Below, one piece after another: positions 27,088-36,180 of a stretch of DNA of 64,000 nt. A model generated the notes under the pieces. It was given only the letters and a program-made list of their open reading frames with translations. It did not search any database and was not told the DNA's origin. Position 1 is the stretch's first letter. Each line of letters opens with the position of its first letter. This DNA comes from Mitsuaria sp. 7 (GTDB lineage: Bacteria > Pseudomonadota > Gammaproteobacteria > Burkholderiales > Burkholderiaceae_C). The stretch covers positions 2,682,261 to 2,746,260 of the forward strand of contig NZ_CP011514.1 in the NCBI RefSeq assembly GCF_001653795.1, in the 5' to 3' direction. Position numbers and translations under genes: made by a program.

Positions 27088-27132
27088 GGAACAATTGTTA
27101 TAGCCCAAAAAAACTGCCATAACAACTGTTAT
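27088..27132 (-). promoter_or_regulatory. hipBA promoter with two autoregulatory operators
   Basis: On the minus strand TTGTTA (27120-27125) and TATAAC (27097-27102) form a -35/-10 pair with exactly 17 bp between them. Two palindromes overlie these elements: ATAACA-AC-TGTTAT at 27119-27132 covers the -35, and AACAATTGTT at 27090-27099 covers the -10. Their centres are 31 bp apart, about three helical turns, so a repressor would bind the same face twice. This is a typical HipB-style autoregulated layout. The predicted transcription start falls 0-3 nt before the hipB ATG. Confidence 0.85.
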
Positions 27133-27150
27133 CACGATCCCGTTTCTACG

Positions 27151-30100
27151 TCACCCGCCCGAGTCGTACACGATCTCCGCCGGCTTGAGCTGTTCCAGCG
27201 CCTCGTCGCTGGGCCAGAACTTGCCCGCGCCGCCCAGGCCCAGTTCCGCGATCGCGCCATTGCGCTTGATCGGGATGCGCAGCTCCAGCCCCTGGCTGAG
27301 CACGCCCTGCTCCGTCTCCACGCGCTTGGCCGGCCAGCTCTTGACCAGCTCCAGCACCGCCGAGGCCGGCAGGTTGGGCGCCGTGCGCAGGTAGCGCCCG
27401 AAACGCGCCCGCGCCGCCGCCAGGCTGAACACCTGCTGCACGTTCATCCGCAGCCCGCCGGAGAAGCGGTCGTTCTGCACCTTGCCCACCGCGATGATCA
27501 GCTCGTCCTCCGCCAGCAGCTCCTTGTTGGCGTTGAGCATCTCCTCGTTGGCCACCGCCTCGATCGCATGGGTCTTGTCGTCGATCTTGAAGATCGCCAC
27601 CCGGCCGCGCGCGCCGTTGATCACCCGCATGTCCGACACGATGCCCGCCACCGTCGTCGGCTCGCGGCTGTCCTGCAGGTCGACGATGCGGCGCTTCACC
27701 ATCCGGCGCAGCTCCGTCTCCGACTGGTCGAACAGGTGCCCCGACAGGTAGAACCCGATCGCCGTCTTCTCCAGGCCCAGCCGCTCCTTGATGCCCCACT
27801 CGGGCACCTCGACGAAGTCCGGCTCCGCCGTCGACGAGCCGTGCCCGCCGTCGAAGTCGAACAGCCCGCCCTGGTTGACGTTCTGCGCCAGGTTGTCCGC
27901 GTAGGTGTAGCCCAGCGAGACGCTCGCCAGCAGCCGCGCGCGGCTCGCGTGCAGCGCGTCGAAGGCGCCGGCCTTGATGAGCGCCTCCACCACGCGCTTG
28001 TTCACCGCCTTGCGGTCCACGCGCGCGCAGAAGTCGAAGAAGCTCGTGAAGGGGCCGCCCTCGGTGCGCGCACGCACGATCGCCTCGATCGCACCCGCGC
28101 CCGTGCCCTTGATCGCGCCCAGGCTGTAGTTGATCTTGCGCGCACGCGGCGTGGTGCCGGCCTTGCCTTCCTTCGGCGCGGACTTGGACGTGCCTTCGTC
28201 CGCGGCCATGGGCTCGAAACGGCCCACGCCCAGGTTGATGTTGGGCGGCTCGAACTCGATGCCGAACAGCTTGGCATCGTTCATCAACACCTTGAGCTTG
28301 TCGGTGTCGTCCGATTCGATGGTCATGTTCGCGGCGAAGAACTCCGCCGTGTAATGCACCTTCAGCCAGCCCGTGTGATACGCCAGGAGCGAGTACGCGG
28401 CCGCGTGCGACTTGTTGAAGCCGTAGCCCGCGAACTTCTCCATCAGGTCGAAGACCTCGTCGGCCTTGTCCTGGTCGATGCCCTTCTCCGCCGCGCCCTT
28501 TCGGAACAGGTCGCGGTGCATGGCCATCTCTTCGGCCTTCTTCTTGCCCATCGCCCGGCGCAGCATGTCCGCGCCGCCGAGCGAGTAGCCGCCCAGCACC
28601 TGGGCGGTCTGCATCACCTGCTCCTGGTAGACCATGATCCCGTAGGTCTCGGACAGCACCGGCTCCACCAGCGGATGCGGGTACACCACCACTTCCTTGC
28701 CGTGCTTGCGCGCGACGAAGCTGGGGATCAGGTCCATCGGGCCCGGGCGGTACAGCGCGTTCAGCGCGATCAGGTCTTCCAGGCGCGAGGGCTTCGCGTC
28801 CTTGAGCATGCGCTGCATGCCGCTCGATTCGAACTGGAACACCGACTCCGTCAGGCCGTCGGAGAACAGCTTGTAGGTCCGCTTGTCGTCCAGCGGGATG
28901 GTCTCGAACGCGAAGTCGGCCGCCTCGGGATACCGGCCGACGATGAAGTCCTTGGCCAGCTCGAGGATGGTCAGCGTCGCCAGACCCAGGAAGTCGAACT
29001 TCACGAGGCCGATGGCCTCGACGTCGTCCTTGTCGTACTGGCTCACCGCCGAGGTCGAGCCCGGCTGCTGGTACTGCGGGCAGAAGTCGGTGATCTTGCC
29101 CGGCGCGATCAGCACGCCGCCGGCGTGCATGCCGATCGAGCGCACCGTGCCCTCCACGCGCGCCGCCATCTCCAGCAGCCCGGCGACTTCCTCGTCCTGC
29201 GCCTCGCGCTCTTCGATCTCGGGCGACTCGTGGCGCGCGTAGACCATCTTGGCCTTGTCCGGATCGAAGTCCGGCGGCAGCTTCGCGAGCGTCACCGTCT
29301 TGCCCGGAGGCGCCGGCACCAGCTTGGCGATCGAGTCCACATGGCCGAAGCCCATGCCCAGCACGCGGCCGATGTCGCGCAGCGCGCCCTTGGCCGCCAT
29401 CGTGCCGAAGGTCGCGATCTGGCTCACCGCCGGGCGGCCGTACTTGTCCTTGACGTACTCGATGACGCGGTCGCGGTTGCCCTGGCAGAAGTCGATGTCG
29501 AAGTCGGGCATCGAGACCCGTTCCGGGTTCAGGAAGCGCTCGAACAGCAGGTTGTACTGCAGCGGATCCAGGTCGGTGATCAGCAGCACATACGCGACCA
29601 GCGAGCCGGCGCCCGAGCCCCGGCCCGGGCCCACAGGGCAGCCGTTGTTCTTCGCCCAGCGGATGAAGTCACCCACGATGAGGAAGTAGCCGGGGAAGCC
29701 CATCTTGATGATGGTCTCGAGCTCGAACTCCAGCCGGTCCACATAGCGCTGGCGCACCGCCTCGCGCTTGGCCGGATCGGGATACAGCAGTTGCAGCCGG
29801 TCCTCGAGGCCCTCGTGCGAGAGCATGCGGAAGTACTGCTCCATCGGCATCGGCGTGCCGTCGGCCTGGATCGGGGTCGGGAAGTTCGGCAGCTGCGGCT
29901 TGCCCAGCACCAGCGTCAGGCTGCAGCGCTTGGCGATCTCCACCGTGTTGGCGATCGCGCTGGGGATGTCGGCGAACAGCGCCTCCATCTCCGCCTGGCT
30001 CTTGAAATGCTGGCTCGGCAGGAAACGCTTGACCCGCTTCGGATTGGACAGCGTCTCGCCGTCCGCGACGCACACGCGCGCCTCGTGGGCCTCGAAGTCC

Positions 30101-30714
30101 TCTTCGCCCAGGAACTGGATCGGATGCGTCGCCACCACCGGCAGCCTCGCCTTCGCGGCCAGCGGCACGAGCTGCCGCAGCAGCGCTTCCTGACCCGGCA
30201 GGCCGGCGCGTTGCAGCTCGATGTAGAAGCGGTTCGGATAGATCGCGGCGAGGCGCTGGGCCACGTCCAGCGCGCGGGCCTCGTCGCCCGCGATCAGCGC
30301 CTGGCCGACCGGGCCGAACTGCATGCCGCCCAGGCAGATCAGGCCGGCGTTCAGCTCCTGCATCCACTCCAGCTTCAGCAGCGCCTGGTTGCGCTGCACG
30401 TTCTGGATCCAGGCACGCGACAGCAGCTCGCTGAGGTTCAGATAGCCCTGGATGTCCTGCACCAGCAGCAGCACGCGCGAGGGCGGGCGGTCCACGGCCT
30501 CCGGCTCCAGCCAGGCCTCCACGCCCAGGATCGGCTTCACGCCCTTCTTGCGGCAGGCGTTGTAGAACTTCACCCCGCCGAACATGTTGGCGAGGTCGGT
30601 CAGGCCCAGCGCGACCTGGCCGTCCTTGGCGGCCGCGGCGGCGGCGTCGTCGATGCGCAGGGTGCCGTCGACGACGGAAAACTCGGTATGGGAGCGGAGG
30701 TGAACGAAAGCCAT
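27151..30714 (-). CDS. dnaE: DNA polymerase III subunit alpha
   Basis: The replicative polymerase, 1187 residues. The N-terminal PHP domain starts Phe-Val-His-Leu-Arg-Ser-His-Thr-Glu-Phe-Ser. The palm carries Pro-Asp-Phe-Asp-Ile-Asp-Phe, holding the catalytic aspartates, and Gly-Pro-Gly-Arg-Gly-Ser-Gly-Ala-Gly-Ser. Helix-hairpin-helix and a C-terminal OB domain (Val-Ala-Gly-Ile-Val-Ser) follow. The length and domain order are those of proteobacterial DnaE1. It ends just past the hipBA operator region (18 bp from the palindrome) and starts divergent from the cyclophilin gene. Confidence 0.98.
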   Translation of the reverse strand: MAFVHLRSHTEFSVVDGTLRIDDAAAAAAKDGQVALGLTDLANMFGGVKFYNACRKKGVKPILGVEAWLEPEAVDRPPSRVLLLVQDIQGYLNLSELLSRAWIQNVQRNQALLKLEWMQELNAGLICLGGMQFGPVGQALIAGDEARALDVAQRLAAIYPNRFYIELQRAGLPGQEALLRQLVPLAAKARLPVVATHPIQFLGEEDFEAHEARVCVADGETLSNPKRVKRFLPSQHFKSQAEMEALFADIPSAIANTVEIAKRCSLTLVLGKPQLPNFPTPIQADGTPMPMEQYFRMLSHEGLEDRLQLLYPDPAKREAVRQRYVDRLEFELETIIKMGFPGYFLIVGDFIRWAKNNGCPVGPGRGSGAGSLVAYVLLITDLDPLQYNLLFERFLNPERVSMPDFDIDFCQGNRDRVIEYVKDKYGRPAVSQIATFGTMAAKGALRDIGRVLGMGFGHVDSIAKLVPAPPGKTVTLAKLPPDFDPDKAKMVYARHESPEIEEREAQDEEVAGLLEMAARVEGTVRSIGMHAGGVLIAPGKITDFCPQYQQPGSTSAVSQYDKDDVEAIGLVKFDFLGLATLTILELAKDFIVGRYPEAADFAFETIPLDDKRTYKLFSDGLTESVFQFESSGMQRMLKDAKPSRLEDLIALNALYRPGPMDLIPSFVARKHGKEVVVYPHPLVEPVLSETYGIMVYQEQVMQTAQVLGGYSLGGADMLRRAMGKKKAEEMAMHRDLFRKGAAEKGIDQDKADEVFDLMEKFAGYGFNKSHAAAYSLLAYHTGWLKVHYTAEFFAANMTIESDDTDKLKVLMNDAKLFGIEFEPPNINLGVGRFEPMAADEGTSKSAPKEGKAGTTPRARKINYSLGAIKGTGAGAIEAIVRARTEGGPFTSFFDFCARVDRKAVNKRVVEALIKAGAFDALHASRARLLASVSLGYTYADNLAQNVNQGGLFDFDGGHGSSTAEPDFVEVPEWGIKERLGLEKTAIGFYLSGHLFDQSETELRRMVKRRIVDLQDSREPTTVAGIVSDMRVINGARGRVAIFKIDDKTHAIEAVANEEMLNANKELLAEDELIIAVGKVQNDRFSGGLRMNVQQVFSLAAARARFGRYLRTAPNLPASAVLELVKSWPAKRVETEQGVLSQGLELRIPIKRNGAIAELGLGGAGKFWPSDEALEQLKPAEIVYDSGG

Positions 30715-30773
30715 CGGGCGATTGTAAGAAGGCTATGCTCGCCCTCCATCGAACACTCTCGCGGAGCGCCCGG

Positions 30774-31838
30774 ATGACGATGGACAAGACGACGATGAAG
30801 GCCCTGCCCCTCTCCCTGCTGACGGCGCTGGCGCTGTGCGCGCCCGCGGTCTCGCAGGCCGCCGAGCCTGCAAAGGAGGCGAAGGCGGTCAGGCCCGCGA
30901 CGGCCGCGAAGGCAGCGGCCGTGAAGCCGGCCCAACCGCCGCGCAGCAGCGCCGACATCCTCGCCACCGCGCCCGCCGCCGTCTGGCGCGACGTCGATCC
31001 GGACAACCTGCTGGTGATGACGCTGCCTCAGGGTCAGGTCTTCATCGAACTGGCCCCGCGCTTCGCGCCGGCGCATGTCGACAACATCCGCGCGCTGGCC
31101 CGGGGCGGCTACTACGACGGCCTCGCCATCGTCCGTGTGCAGGACAACTTCGTCACCCAATGGGGCGACCCCAATGCGGACGACGAGGACACCGGCCTCA
31201 AGGGCAAGGGCAAGCCCTTCCCTGCCGGCGCGAAGTCCCACCTTCCGGCGGAGTTCTCCATCCCTCTCAAGGGCGTGCCGATGACGGTGCTGCCGGATGT
31301 CGAGGGCTGGGCGCCGCGCGCCGGGCAGGTGGACGGTTTCCCCGCCGCCGCGGACCCAAAGACGGGCGAGGCCTGGCTGGCACATTGCTATGGCGCCGTC
31401 GGTGCCGGTCGCGGCAATGCGAAGGACTCCAGCACCGGTGCCGAGCTGTATGCCGTGATCGGCCATGCGCCGCGCGGGCTCGATCTCAACATCACGGTCG
31501 TCGGCCGCGTGCTCAAGGGCATGGAGTTCCTGTCCTCGCTGCCGCGCGGTGGTGCGGCGATGGGCTTCTACGACAAGCCTGAGCAGCGGCTGGGCGTCGA
31601 ACGCGTCTCGCTCGCCTCGGCGTTGCCGGCCGAGCAGCGTCCGGCCCTGCAGGTGCTGCGCACCGACACGCCGACGTGGAACGAACTGCTGAACGCGCGC
31701 CGCAACCGTGGAGGCTGGTTCGTGCACAGTGCGGGCTACACGGACCTGTGCAGCGCCGCCGTGCCGGTGCGGATCAAGCCGGTGCCCGCGCCCGACGTGA
31801 AGCTCAGCGAGCCCAAGTCCCCGGAAGCCAAACGATGA
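30774..31838 (+). CDS. periplasmic cyclophilin-type peptidylprolyl isomerase
   Basis: A 354-residue exported protein. A Lys-then-hydrophobic signal peptide ends Ser-Gln-Ala near residue 29. A Lys/Ala-rich linker follows, then a cyclophilin-like domain: Phe-Ile-Glu-Leu-Ala-Pro-Arg-Phe-Ala-Pro-Ala-His-Val, Gly-Gly-Tyr-Tyr-Asp-Gly, Val-Gln-Asp-Asn-Phe-Val-Thr-Gln-Trp-Gly-Asp. The region around Asn-Ala-Lys-Asp-Ser-Ser-Thr-Gly-Ala-Glu-Leu-Tyr resembles the second half of the fold. It would assist proline isomerisation of secreted proteins. ATG 30774 (GGAG 9 nt upstream) is preferred over the in-frame ATG at 30735. Divergent from dnaE. Confidence 0.82.
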   Translation: MTMDKTTMKALPLSLLTALALCAPAVSQAAEPAKEAKAVRPATAAKAAAVKPAQPPRSSADILATAPAAVWRDVDPDNLLVMTLPQGQVFIELAPRFAPAHVDNIRALARGGYYDGLAIVRVQDNFVTQWGDPNADDEDTGLKGKGKPFPAGAKSHLPAEFSIPLKGVPMTVLPDVEGWAPRAGQVDGFPAAADPKTGEAWLAHCYGAVGAGRGNAKDSSTGAELYAVIGHAPRGLDLNITVVGRVLKGMEFLSSLPRGGAAMGFYDKPEQRLGVERVSLASALPAEQRPALQVLRTDTPTWNELLNARRNRGGWFVHSAGYTDLCSAAVPVRIKPVPAPDVKLSEPKSPEAKR

Positions 31839-31844
31839 GAACCT

Positions 31845-31850
31845 ACAATC
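31845..31850 (+). promoter_or_regulatory. candidate -10 for trhO
   Basis: TACAAT, a common form of the -10 element in this group, lies 44 nt before the trhO ATG. No convincing -35 is visible, so this is a weak call based on base composition and position in an otherwise G+C-rich gap. Confidence 0.3.
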
Positions 31851-31894
31851 TTCCGTTTTCCTGACCCTGCCCGGCCACGAGCCGCCGCAACGGC

Positions 31895-32692
31895 ATGAAC
31901 ACTGCTGTCCCGACCGATTCCGACTCCAAGACTGTCCTCAACATCTCCTGCTACCAGTTCGTCGCGATCGACGCGCCGGACGCCTTGCGGGACACGTTGC
32001 ACGAGCGTGCGCAGGCGCTGGGCCTGAAGGGCACGGTGCTGATCGCGGAGGAAGGCATCAACCTGTTCCTCGCCGGCCCGGCGGACGCGGTGAGGACCTG
32101 GGTGGATGCCTTGCGCGGGGACGCTCGCTTCGCTGCGCTGGCGCCCAAGGAAAGCTGGAGCGACGAGGTCCCCTTCCGCAAGCTGCTGGTGAAGGTGAAG
32201 CCGGAGATCATCCGGATGAACCACCCGACGATCCGCCCGGACCAAGCGCCGCGCGCGCCCGCGCTGCCGGCCGGGACCTTGAAGCGCTGGCTCGATCAGG
32301 GCCATGACGACGAGGGCCGACCGGTCGTCACGCTCGACACGCGCAACGGCTTCGAGGTCGACGTCGGCGCCTTCGACGGTGCGATCGACTGGCGCATCAC
32401 GAAGTTCAGCGAGTTCCCCGACGCCTTCCAGGCGCATCGGGCTGAGCTGGACGGCAAGACCGTCGTCAGCTACTGCACCGGCGGCATCCGCTGCGAGAAG
32501 GCCGCGCTCTACCTCGACCAGGAAGCCGTCCGCCACGGCCTGGACGCCAAGGTCTATCAGCTCGAAGGCGGCATCCTCAAGTACTTCGAGGAAGTCGGCA
32601 ACGCGCACTACCACGGCGACTGCTTCGTCTTCGACGAGCGCCGCGCGGTCGACCCCGAACTGGCGCCCTCGCCCGACTCCGTCGTCGAATGA
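31895..32692 (+). CDS. trhO: tRNA uridine(34) hydroxylase (rhodanese-like, UPF0176)
   Basis: A 265-residue TrhO/YceA family protein that hydroxylates U34 of tRNAs in the oxygen-dependent route to cmo5U/mcmo5U. The N-terminal acylphosphatase-like part has [13 protein letters not shown]. The rhodanese domain has Thr-Arg-Asn-Gly-Phe-Glu and the active-site Cys194 in [10 protein letters not shown]. The C-terminal zinc-binding cysteines of longer homologues are not present. The stop overlaps the next start (ATGA), joining it to the hydrolase gene. Confidence 0.93.
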   Translation: MNTAVPTDSDSKTVLNISCYQFVAIDAPDALRDTLHERAQALGLKGTVLIAEEGINLFLAGPADAVRTWVDALRGDARFAALAPKESWSDEVPFRKLLVKVKPEIIRMNHPTIRPDQAPRAPALPAGTLKRWLDQGHDDEGRPVVTLDTRNGFEVDVGAFDGAIDWRITKFSEFPDAFQAHRAELDGKTVVSYCTGGIRCEKAALYLDQEAVRHGLDAKVYQLEGGILKYFEEVGNAHYHGDCFVFDERRAVDPELAPSPDSVVE

Positions 32693-33675
32693 TCGCGCGG
32701 ATGACCGAGCGTCCCACCCTCGGCGCCCGGCTGATGAAGCTGCTGGGGTTCGCCGTGCTGGCGACGGCGCTGCTCGCGATGGCTTTCCGCGCGCCGGAAA
32801 GGCCGCTGGAAGGTCTGGTCGCCCGCTGGGCACCACCGCCCTCGGACTTCCTCGAACTGAAGCTGCCCGGCGGGCAGATCCAGCTGGTCCACTTCCGCGA
32901 CGAGGGTCCGAAGACCGACACCACGCCCATCGTGCTGCTGCACGGCACCGCCGCGAGCCTGCACACCTGGGAGGGTTGGGCGAAGTCGCTCAGCGCGACG
33001 CGCCGCGTGATCACGCTCGACCTGCCGGGCTTCGGCCTCACCGGCCCCTCCGTCATAGGCGATTACAGCGACGACGCCTATGACTCGTTCCTGTTGTCGT
33101 TCTTCCGACAGTTGCAGATTGACCGCATGGTCCTAGTCGGCAATTCGATGGGCGGCGGACTGGCCTGGCAGTACGCGGCACGGCATGCCGAACAGGTCGC
33201 CGCGCTGGTGCTGGTCGACGCCGGCGGGCTCGACGTCCGCAGCGAGGCGGTGCCCGCCGGCTTCCGCATTCCCGACTCGCGGGTGCTGCACTGGCTGGCC
33301 GGCGTGTTCCTGCCGCGGCCGCTGGTGGACCGCAGCCTGCGCGAGGTCTACGGCGATCCGTCCAAGGTGTCCGCGGCCCTGGTGGACCGCTACTTCGAAC
33401 TGACCCTGCGCGAAGGCAACCGCGAGGCATTGACGCAACGCCTGGCACAGCGCGCACCGGGACAACACGCCGATCTGCTGCCGCGCATCCAGGCCCCGAC
33501 CCTCATCCTGTGGGGCGGCAAGGACCGCCTCATCCCCCCCGCCGCGGCCGATCGCTTCCACCAGGCCATCGCGCACAGCACCGTGCAGGTGTTCCCCGAA
33601 TTAGGGCATGTCCCCCAGGAGGAGGACCCCGCGTCCACCGTCCAGGCGGTTCACACGTTTTTGCACTCTCCTTAA
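32689..33675 (+). CDS. alpha/beta hydrolase
   Basis: A 328-residue alpha/beta hydrolase with one N-terminal hydrophobic segment (about 18-28) that may anchor it. Oxyanion loop Leu-Leu-His-Gly-Thr-Ala-Ala-Ser, nucleophile in Val-Gly-Asn-Ser-Met-Gly-Gly-Gly (about residue 150), acid in Trp-Gly-Gly-Lys-Asp-Arg, and His in Leu-Gly-His-Val-Pro-Gln-Glu-Glu are all in order. The fold is typical of esterases, epoxide hydrolases and C-C hydrolases; the substrate is unknown. ATG 32689 overlaps trhO; ATG 32701 is an alternative. Downstream, about 150 bp without a gene lead to the ABC transporter. Confidence 0.88.
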   Translation: MIARMTERPTLGARLMKLLGFAVLATALLAMAFRAPERPLEGLVARWAPPPSDFLELKLPGGQIQLVHFRDEGPKTDTTPIVLLHGTAASLHTWEGWAKSLSATRRVITLDLPGFGLTGPSVIGDYSDDAYDSFLLSFFRQLQIDRMVLVGNSMGGGLAWQYAARHAEQVAALVLVDAGGLDVRSEAVPAGFRIPDSRVLHWLAGVFLPRPLVDRSLREVYGDPSKVSAALVDRYFELTLREGNREALTQRLAQRAPGQHADLLPRIQAPTLILWGGKDRLIPPAAADRFHQAIAHSTVQVFPELGHVPQEEDPASTVQAVHTFLHSP

Positions 33676-33824
33676 CCCTGATGGCCGCCGCACGTGCGGC
33701 ATTGCAACAATGCCCCCCAGTCCGGATGACCTCTCCGATCTCTGAATCAAGGCGGGCTCGAACCGCCCGAGGTCCTCACCGGATGTCCATTCCACGATCC
33801 CTTGCTCAATCACGAGGAGCCTTC

Positions 33825-34631
33825 ATGCAACGACGACAACTGATCGCCCGCGCCGCCCTGGCGGCCTGCGCCCTGCTGGCCACCGCCGGCGCCGCGCACG
33901 CCCAGGCCCCTGACTGGAAGAAGATCCGCATCGGCGTCGAAGGGGCTTATCCCCCGTTCTCCGAAGTCGGCGCGGACGGCAAGCTCAAGGGCTTCGAGAT
34001 CGACCTGGCCCTGGCGCTGTGCGCCGAGCTCAAGGCCGAGTGCACGCTGGTGCAGCAGGACTTCGACGGCCTGATCCCCGCGCTGCAGGCGCGCAAGGTG
34101 GACGCGATCATCGCGTCGGTGTCCATCACCGACGAGCGCAAGAAGGTCATCGCCTTCTCCAACCCGTACTACAACACCCCGGCCCGCTTCACCGCCAAGT
34201 CCGATGCGAAGTTCGACTTCTCGCCCGCCGGCCTGAAGGGCAAGAAGATCGGCGTGCAGCGCGCGACCATCCATGAGAAGTTCGCCGCCGACACCTTCAA
34301 GCAGAGCGAGATCGTCCGCTACGCGACGCAGGACCAGGCCTTCCTGGACCTGAAGTCGGGCCGCGTGGACCTGACGCTGGCCGACCTGGTGGCCGCCGAC
34401 ATGGGCTTCCTGAAGACGCCGGCCGGCAAGGGCTACGCGTTCGTGGGCCCGAGCTACGATGACGTGAAGTACTTCGGCACCGGGAGCGGCGTGGGCCTGC
34501 GCAAGGCGGACGAGAAGACGCTGGGCAAGAAGTTCAACGACGCCATCGCGGCCGTGAAGGCCAACGGCACCTTCAAGAAGCTCAACGACAAGTACTTCGA
34601 GTACGACATCTCGGGCAAGACGGCCAAGTGA
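33825..34631 (+). CDS. aotJ: arginine/ornithine-type ABC transporter substrate-binding protein
   Basis: A 268-residue periplasmic binding protein of the polar amino acid family (PAAT/HisJ). The signal peptide ends Ala-His-Ala-Gln near residue 28. The mature protein has Gly-Ala-Tyr-Pro-Pro-Phe, Gly-Phe-Glu-Ile-Asp-Leu, Phe-Asp-Gly-Leu-Ile-Pro-Ala-Leu-Gln, and Ser-Val-Ser-Ile-Thr-Asp-Glu-Arg-Lys, closest to AotJ/ArtJ/HisJ. GAGGAG precedes ATG 33825. Two tandem stem-loops follow, and may raise its level above the permeases. Substrate specificity (Arg, ornithine, His or Lys) is inferred from family and operon order. Confidence 0.85.
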   Translation: MQRRQLIARAALAACALLATAGAAHAQAPDWKKIRIGVEGAYPPFSEVGADGKLKGFEIDLALALCAELKAECTLVQQDFDGLIPALQARKVDAIIASVSITDERKKVIAFSNPYYNTPARFTAKSDAKFDFSPAGLKGKKIGVQRATIHEKFAADTFKQSEIVRYATQDQAFLDLKSGRVDLTLADLVAADMGFLKTPAGKGYAFVGPSYDDVKYFGTGSGVGLRKADEKTLGKKFNDAIAAVKANGTFKKLNDKYFEYDISGKTAK

Positions 34632-34638
34632 TCCCACC

Positions 34639-34701
34639 GGAGGCGCCGCGCGCGCGGTGTCTCCGCCTCCTGTACGTCGTGGCCCGGCACTGCCGGGCCA
34701 C
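34639..34701 (+). other. tandem stem-loops between SBP and permease genes
   Basis: GGAGGCG (34639-34645) pairs with CGCCTCC (34664-34670). A second hairpin, GTGGCCCGGC (34679-34688) with GCCGGGCCAC (34692-34701), has a 10-bp stem and a 3-nt loop. No T run follows, so they more likely cause partial termination or stabilise the upstream mRNA. That would give more binding protein than permease, a common arrangement. Confidence 0.6.
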
Positions 34702-34730
34702 GTCCCTTCAGAACGAACAAGGTCCGTCGA

Positions 34731-35423
34731 ATGTTCCTGCACGGTTATCTGCCCAGCCTGCTCGAGGGCGCTGTCCTGACCCTGGGCGTGGCCCTCAGCT
34801 CGATGGCGCTGGCCATGGCGCTGGGGCTGATCGGCGCGATGGCCAAGCTGTCGAAGTTCCGCGTCGCCAAGGGCATCGCCACGCTCTACACCACGCTGAT
34901 CCGCGGCGTGCCCGACCTTGTGCTGATGCTGCTGATCTTCTTCGGCGGCCAGGTCGCCGTGAACGCGATCGCGGCGGCGCTGGGGCACGACGAGTACATC
35001 GACATCAACCCCTTCATCGCCGGCGTGGTGACCATCGCGTTCATCTTCGGCGCCTACCTGACCGAAGCCTTCCGCGGCGCCTTCCTCGCCGTGCCGCCGG
35101 GGCAGCGCGAGGCCGGACTCGCCTTCGGCATGAGCCCCGCGCAGGTCGCCTGGCGCATCACCCTCCCGCAGATGTTCCGGCATGCGCTGCCGGGGCTGTC
35201 CAACAACTGGCTGGTGCTGATCAAGAGCACCGCCATCGTGTCGGTCATCGGGCTGCACGACCTGATGATGCGCGGCTCGCAGGCCGCCGCAGGCACGCGC
35301 GAGCCCTTCGTGTTCTACCTGGCCGTGGCGCTGATCTACCTGCTCTTCACGTCCGTGTCCGAACTGGTCTTCGACCAGCTGCAGAAGCGCCTGTCCATCG
35401 GCGTGCGTCGCCACTCGCTGTAA
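34731..35423 (+). CDS. aotQ: amino acid ABC transporter permease (HisQ/AotQ type)
   Basis: A 230-residue inner-membrane permease of the HisQ/HisM family with about five hydrophobic segments. It has Ile-Arg-Gly-Val-Pro-Asp-Leu-Val near the N-terminus, and the ATPase-contact EAA loop Glu-Ala-Gly-Leu-Ala-Phe-Gly-Met-Ser, with Thr-Leu-Pro-Gln-Met next to it. Pairs with the next permease. The start is 30 bp past the hairpins. The exact amino acid cannot be read from the sequence. Confidence 0.9.
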   Translation: MFLHGYLPSLLEGAVLTLGVALSSMALAMALGLIGAMAKLSKFRVAKGIATLYTTLIRGVPDLVLMLLIFFGGQVAVNAIAAALGHDEYIDINPFIAGVVTIAFIFGAYLTEAFRGAFLAVPPGQREAGLAFGMSPAQVAWRITLPQMFRHALPGLSNNWLVLIKSTAIVSVIGLHDLMMRGSQAAAGTREPFVFYLAVALIYLLFTSVSELVFDQLQKRLSIGVRRHSL

Positions 35424-35435
35424 TCACGATCCCCC

Positions 35436-36122
35436 ATGAACCTGGACGCCATCGTCGAGAACCTCCCGCGCTACCTCGAAGGCGCGGTCATCACCTTCGA
35501 GCTGCTGATCGTGTCGCTGCTGATCGGCCTGGCCCTGGCCATCCCGCTCGCCGTGCTGCGCACGCTGCCGGTCAAGTGGCTGTCGCGCACGGTCTGGGCC
35601 TACACCTACGTCTTCCGCGGCACGCCGATGCTGGTGCAGCTCTTCCTCATCTATTACGGGCTGGGCCAGTTCGAATGGATGCAGCAGAGCGCGCTGTGGC
35701 CGCTGTTCAGCTCGGCGTGGTTCTGCGCCTGCCTGACCTTCGTGCTGAACACCGGCGCCTACACGACGGAGATCATCGCCGGGTCCATCCGCTCGCTGCC
35801 GCACGGCGAGGTCGAGGCCGCGAAGGCCCTGGGCATGAGCCGCCGGGTCATGCTGCGCCGCATCGTGCTGCCGCATGCGCTGCGCCGCGCGCTGCCGGCC
35901 TACAGCAACGAGGTCATCTTCATGCTGCACGGCACGGCGCTGGCCAGCGTCGTGACCATCATGGACATCACCGGCATCGCCCGCGACGTCAACGCCACCT
36001 ACTACATCCCCTTCGAGGCCTTCATCACCGCCGCGATCTTCTACTTCACGATGACGCTGGTGCTGGTCGGCCTCTTCCACCAGGCCGAGAAGCGCTGGCT
36101 CAAGCCCCTGATGCCGCGCTGA
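35436..36122 (+). CDS. aotM: amino acid ABC transporter permease (HisM/AotM type)
   Basis: A 228-residue second permease of the pair, with Phe-Arg-Gly-Thr-Pro-Met-Leu-Val-Gln in the first half and the EAA loop Glu-Ala-Ala-Lys-Ala-Leu-Gly-Met-Ser, then Ile-Val-Leu-Pro-His-Ala. It forms a heterodimer with the preceding gene product. It begins 13 bp after it and lies 59 bp before the AotO-like gene, in one operon. Confidence 0.9.
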   Translation: MNLDAIVENLPRYLEGAVITFELLIVSLLIGLALAIPLAVLRTLPVKWLSRTVWAYTYVFRGTPMLVQLFLIYYGLGQFEWMQQSALWPLFSSAWFCACLTFVLNTGAYTTEIIAGSIRSLPHGEVEAAKALGMSRRVMLRRIVLPHALRRALPAYSNEVIFMLHGTALASVVTIMDITGIARDVNATYYIPFEAFITAAIFYFTMTLVLVGLFHQAEKRWLKPLMPR

Positions 36123-36180
36123 GGCCGCCCTCCTGCCGCCGCGGCGCCGCGCCGGTGCCGCACTAGGACAAGACACTCCC

